Of a DNA stretch of 8,131 nucleotides, positions 7,329-8,131 are shown one piece after another (position 1 is the stretch's first letter; each line of letters begins with the position of its first letter). A program made the translations under genes and the position numbers. Location: NCBI GenBank assembly GCA_900553415.1, contig USDH01000058.1, positions 1 through 8,131 on the forward strand. The letters run 5' to 3'. The notes beneath the pieces were generated by a model, which was not told the DNA's origin, did no database searches, and saw only the letters and a list, made by a program, of their open reading frames with translations. The stretch is from an uncultured Collinsella sp. (lineage in GTDB: Bacteria > Actinomycetota > Coriobacteriia > Coriobacteriales > Coriobacteriaceae).

Positions 7329-7380
7329 GTGAACACCCCTCATATGGGACAACAAACCATGCCCCAAAGATTGTAACCCC

Positions 7381-8131
7381 CTACTTCGTGCGCGGGATGC
7401 CCAGCACGTCGAGCGCGTTGGCCATAATGGACTGGAACGGCACCGCAGCGGCATCTGAGCCGCTCGGCGTTCCGTCGAGCGTGATATAGCACAGCACCTT
7501 GGGTGATTGTGCCGGCGCAAAGCCCATAAAGGACGACATGTAGTTCTCCTTGAGGTAGCCGCCGTTCTCGTCGGCACGTTCGGCCGTGCCGGTCTTGCCC
7601 GCCACGTCATAGCCGTCAACTGCGCCGCCAACGCCCGTGCCTTCAGACACGACCGTCTGCATGCACGATGTCACCTGGGATGCTGCATCCTCAGAAATCG
7701 CACGCTCGCCTTCGCCCCAGTCCTTCTCGTCGCCTTTGCTGGACTTATAGAAGTGCGGGGTCATCATCACGCCGCCGTTAGCGATGCCGCCCACGGCACG
7801 TGCGATCTCAATCGGCGAGACAGACAGCGCCTGTCCAAAGCTCATTGAGCCCAGCGTGGCGCCGTCATACTGGTCACGCTCCTTGACGATGCCCAGGCTC
7901 TCGCCCGGAAAATCTACACCAGAGCTGTGACCGATGCCCCACTTGTCCACATAGGCGGCAAAGTCGTCGGCACCGATCTTGCGCCCCACCAGGACAAAGC
8001 CCACGTTGGACGAACGGCGCATCATCTCGCGCACATCCATGGTCATGGCATAGTCGCGCTTGTCGGCATCGGTGACGGTATCGTCGCCCACCTTGATGCT
8101 CGCCGGCACCTCAAGCGACGTACTCGATCGC
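7381..8131 (-). CDS. ftsI: Class B penicillin-binding protein, FtsI/PBP2-type transpeptidase (partial, C-terminal 249 residues)
   Basis: This is the C-terminal part of a D,D-transpeptidase that cross-links septal peptidoglycan outside the membrane and normally pairs with FtsW. The frame is open to the window edge, so the true start is not visible and a GTG at 8109 should not be taken as the start. Visible motifs are the second active-site motif SSN (window residues 40-42, in RRSSNVGF), FPGES (74-78), MSFGQALSVSPIEIARA (96-112) and the third motif KTGT (179-182, in AGKTGTAE). The SxxK motif with the catalytic serine lies upstream of the window; the family segment after it, close to VPASIKVGD, starts at the edge. 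The protein ends about 67 residues after KTGT, so it has no C-terminal PASTA domains as in PBP2x or SpoVD. The position before murF in the dcw cluster supports FtsI; another class B PBP is possible. It ends 127 bases before murF. Confidence 0.92.
   Translation of the reverse strand, partial: RSSTSLEVPASIKVGDDTVTDADKRDYAMTMDVREMMRRSSNVGFVLVGRKIGADDFAAYVDKWGIGHSSGVDFPGESLGIVKERDQYDGATLGSMSFGQALSVSPIEIARAVGGIANGGVMMTPHFYKSSKGDEKDWGEGERAISEDAASQVTSCMQTVVSEGTGVGGAVDGYDVAGKTGTAERADENGGYLKENYMSSFMGFAPAQSPKVLCYITLDGTPSGSDAAAVPFQSIMANALDVLGIPRTK

Noticed and set aside
6252..7376. A 374-codon open frame on the plus strand opposite murF
   Set aside because: It lies opposite the conserved MurF coding frame and has no recognisable motif or plausible ribosome binding context. 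It is best explained as a shadow of murF codon bias.
7344..7380. Rho-independent terminator after ftsI
   Set aside because: GGGGCA and TGTCCC could form a 6-pair stem around an 8-base loop, but no T run follows on the minus strand, and the stem includes a G-U pair.

Overview
The window is a stretch of a bacterial division and cell wall (dcw) cluster, read entirely from the minus strand. In transcription order, from high to low coordinates, it holds: the 3' part of a class B penicillin-binding protein (ftsI-like), murF, mraY, murD, ftsW, murG and the 5' part of murC. Both end genes run off the window. I see no tRNA or rRNA gene, mobile element, CRISPR array or phage gene. The host is probably a GC-rich Gram-positive actinobacterium. 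The gene order, the basic and disordered tails of FtsW, and the general look of the proteins suggest Coriobacteriia, perhaps a Collinsella-like organism. This is inferred from memory, not from a search.

Layout: FtsI-like PBP (7381-8131, partial); a 127-base spacer (7254-7380) holding a possible 15-20 residue leader ORF, an imperfect inverted repeat and two -10-like hexamers; murF (5830-7253), broken by an apparent one-base loss in a G run; mraY (4807-5826); murD (3391-4797); ftsW (1861-3381); murG (756-1871), overlapping ftsW by 11 bases; a 97-base gap with no recognisable gene or terminator; and murC (1-658, partial). From murF to murG the gaps are 3, 9 and 9 bases, then an 11-base overlap, which points to one tightly coupled transcript.

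Together the genes build lipid II and put it to use. MurC and MurD add the first two residues of the stem peptide, and MurF adds D-Ala-D-Ala. MraY links the product to undecaprenyl phosphate, and MurG adds GlcNAc. FtsW polymerises lipid II at the septum and the FtsI-like PBP cross-links it. MurE, often found between ftsI and murF, is missing from that position and must lie elsewhere.

The points most worth a second look are the murF frameshift, the spacer in front of murF where murE might have been, and a duplicated short motif in the FtsW C-terminal tail. The rest looks like an ordinary conserved cluster, and I found no convincing new system.
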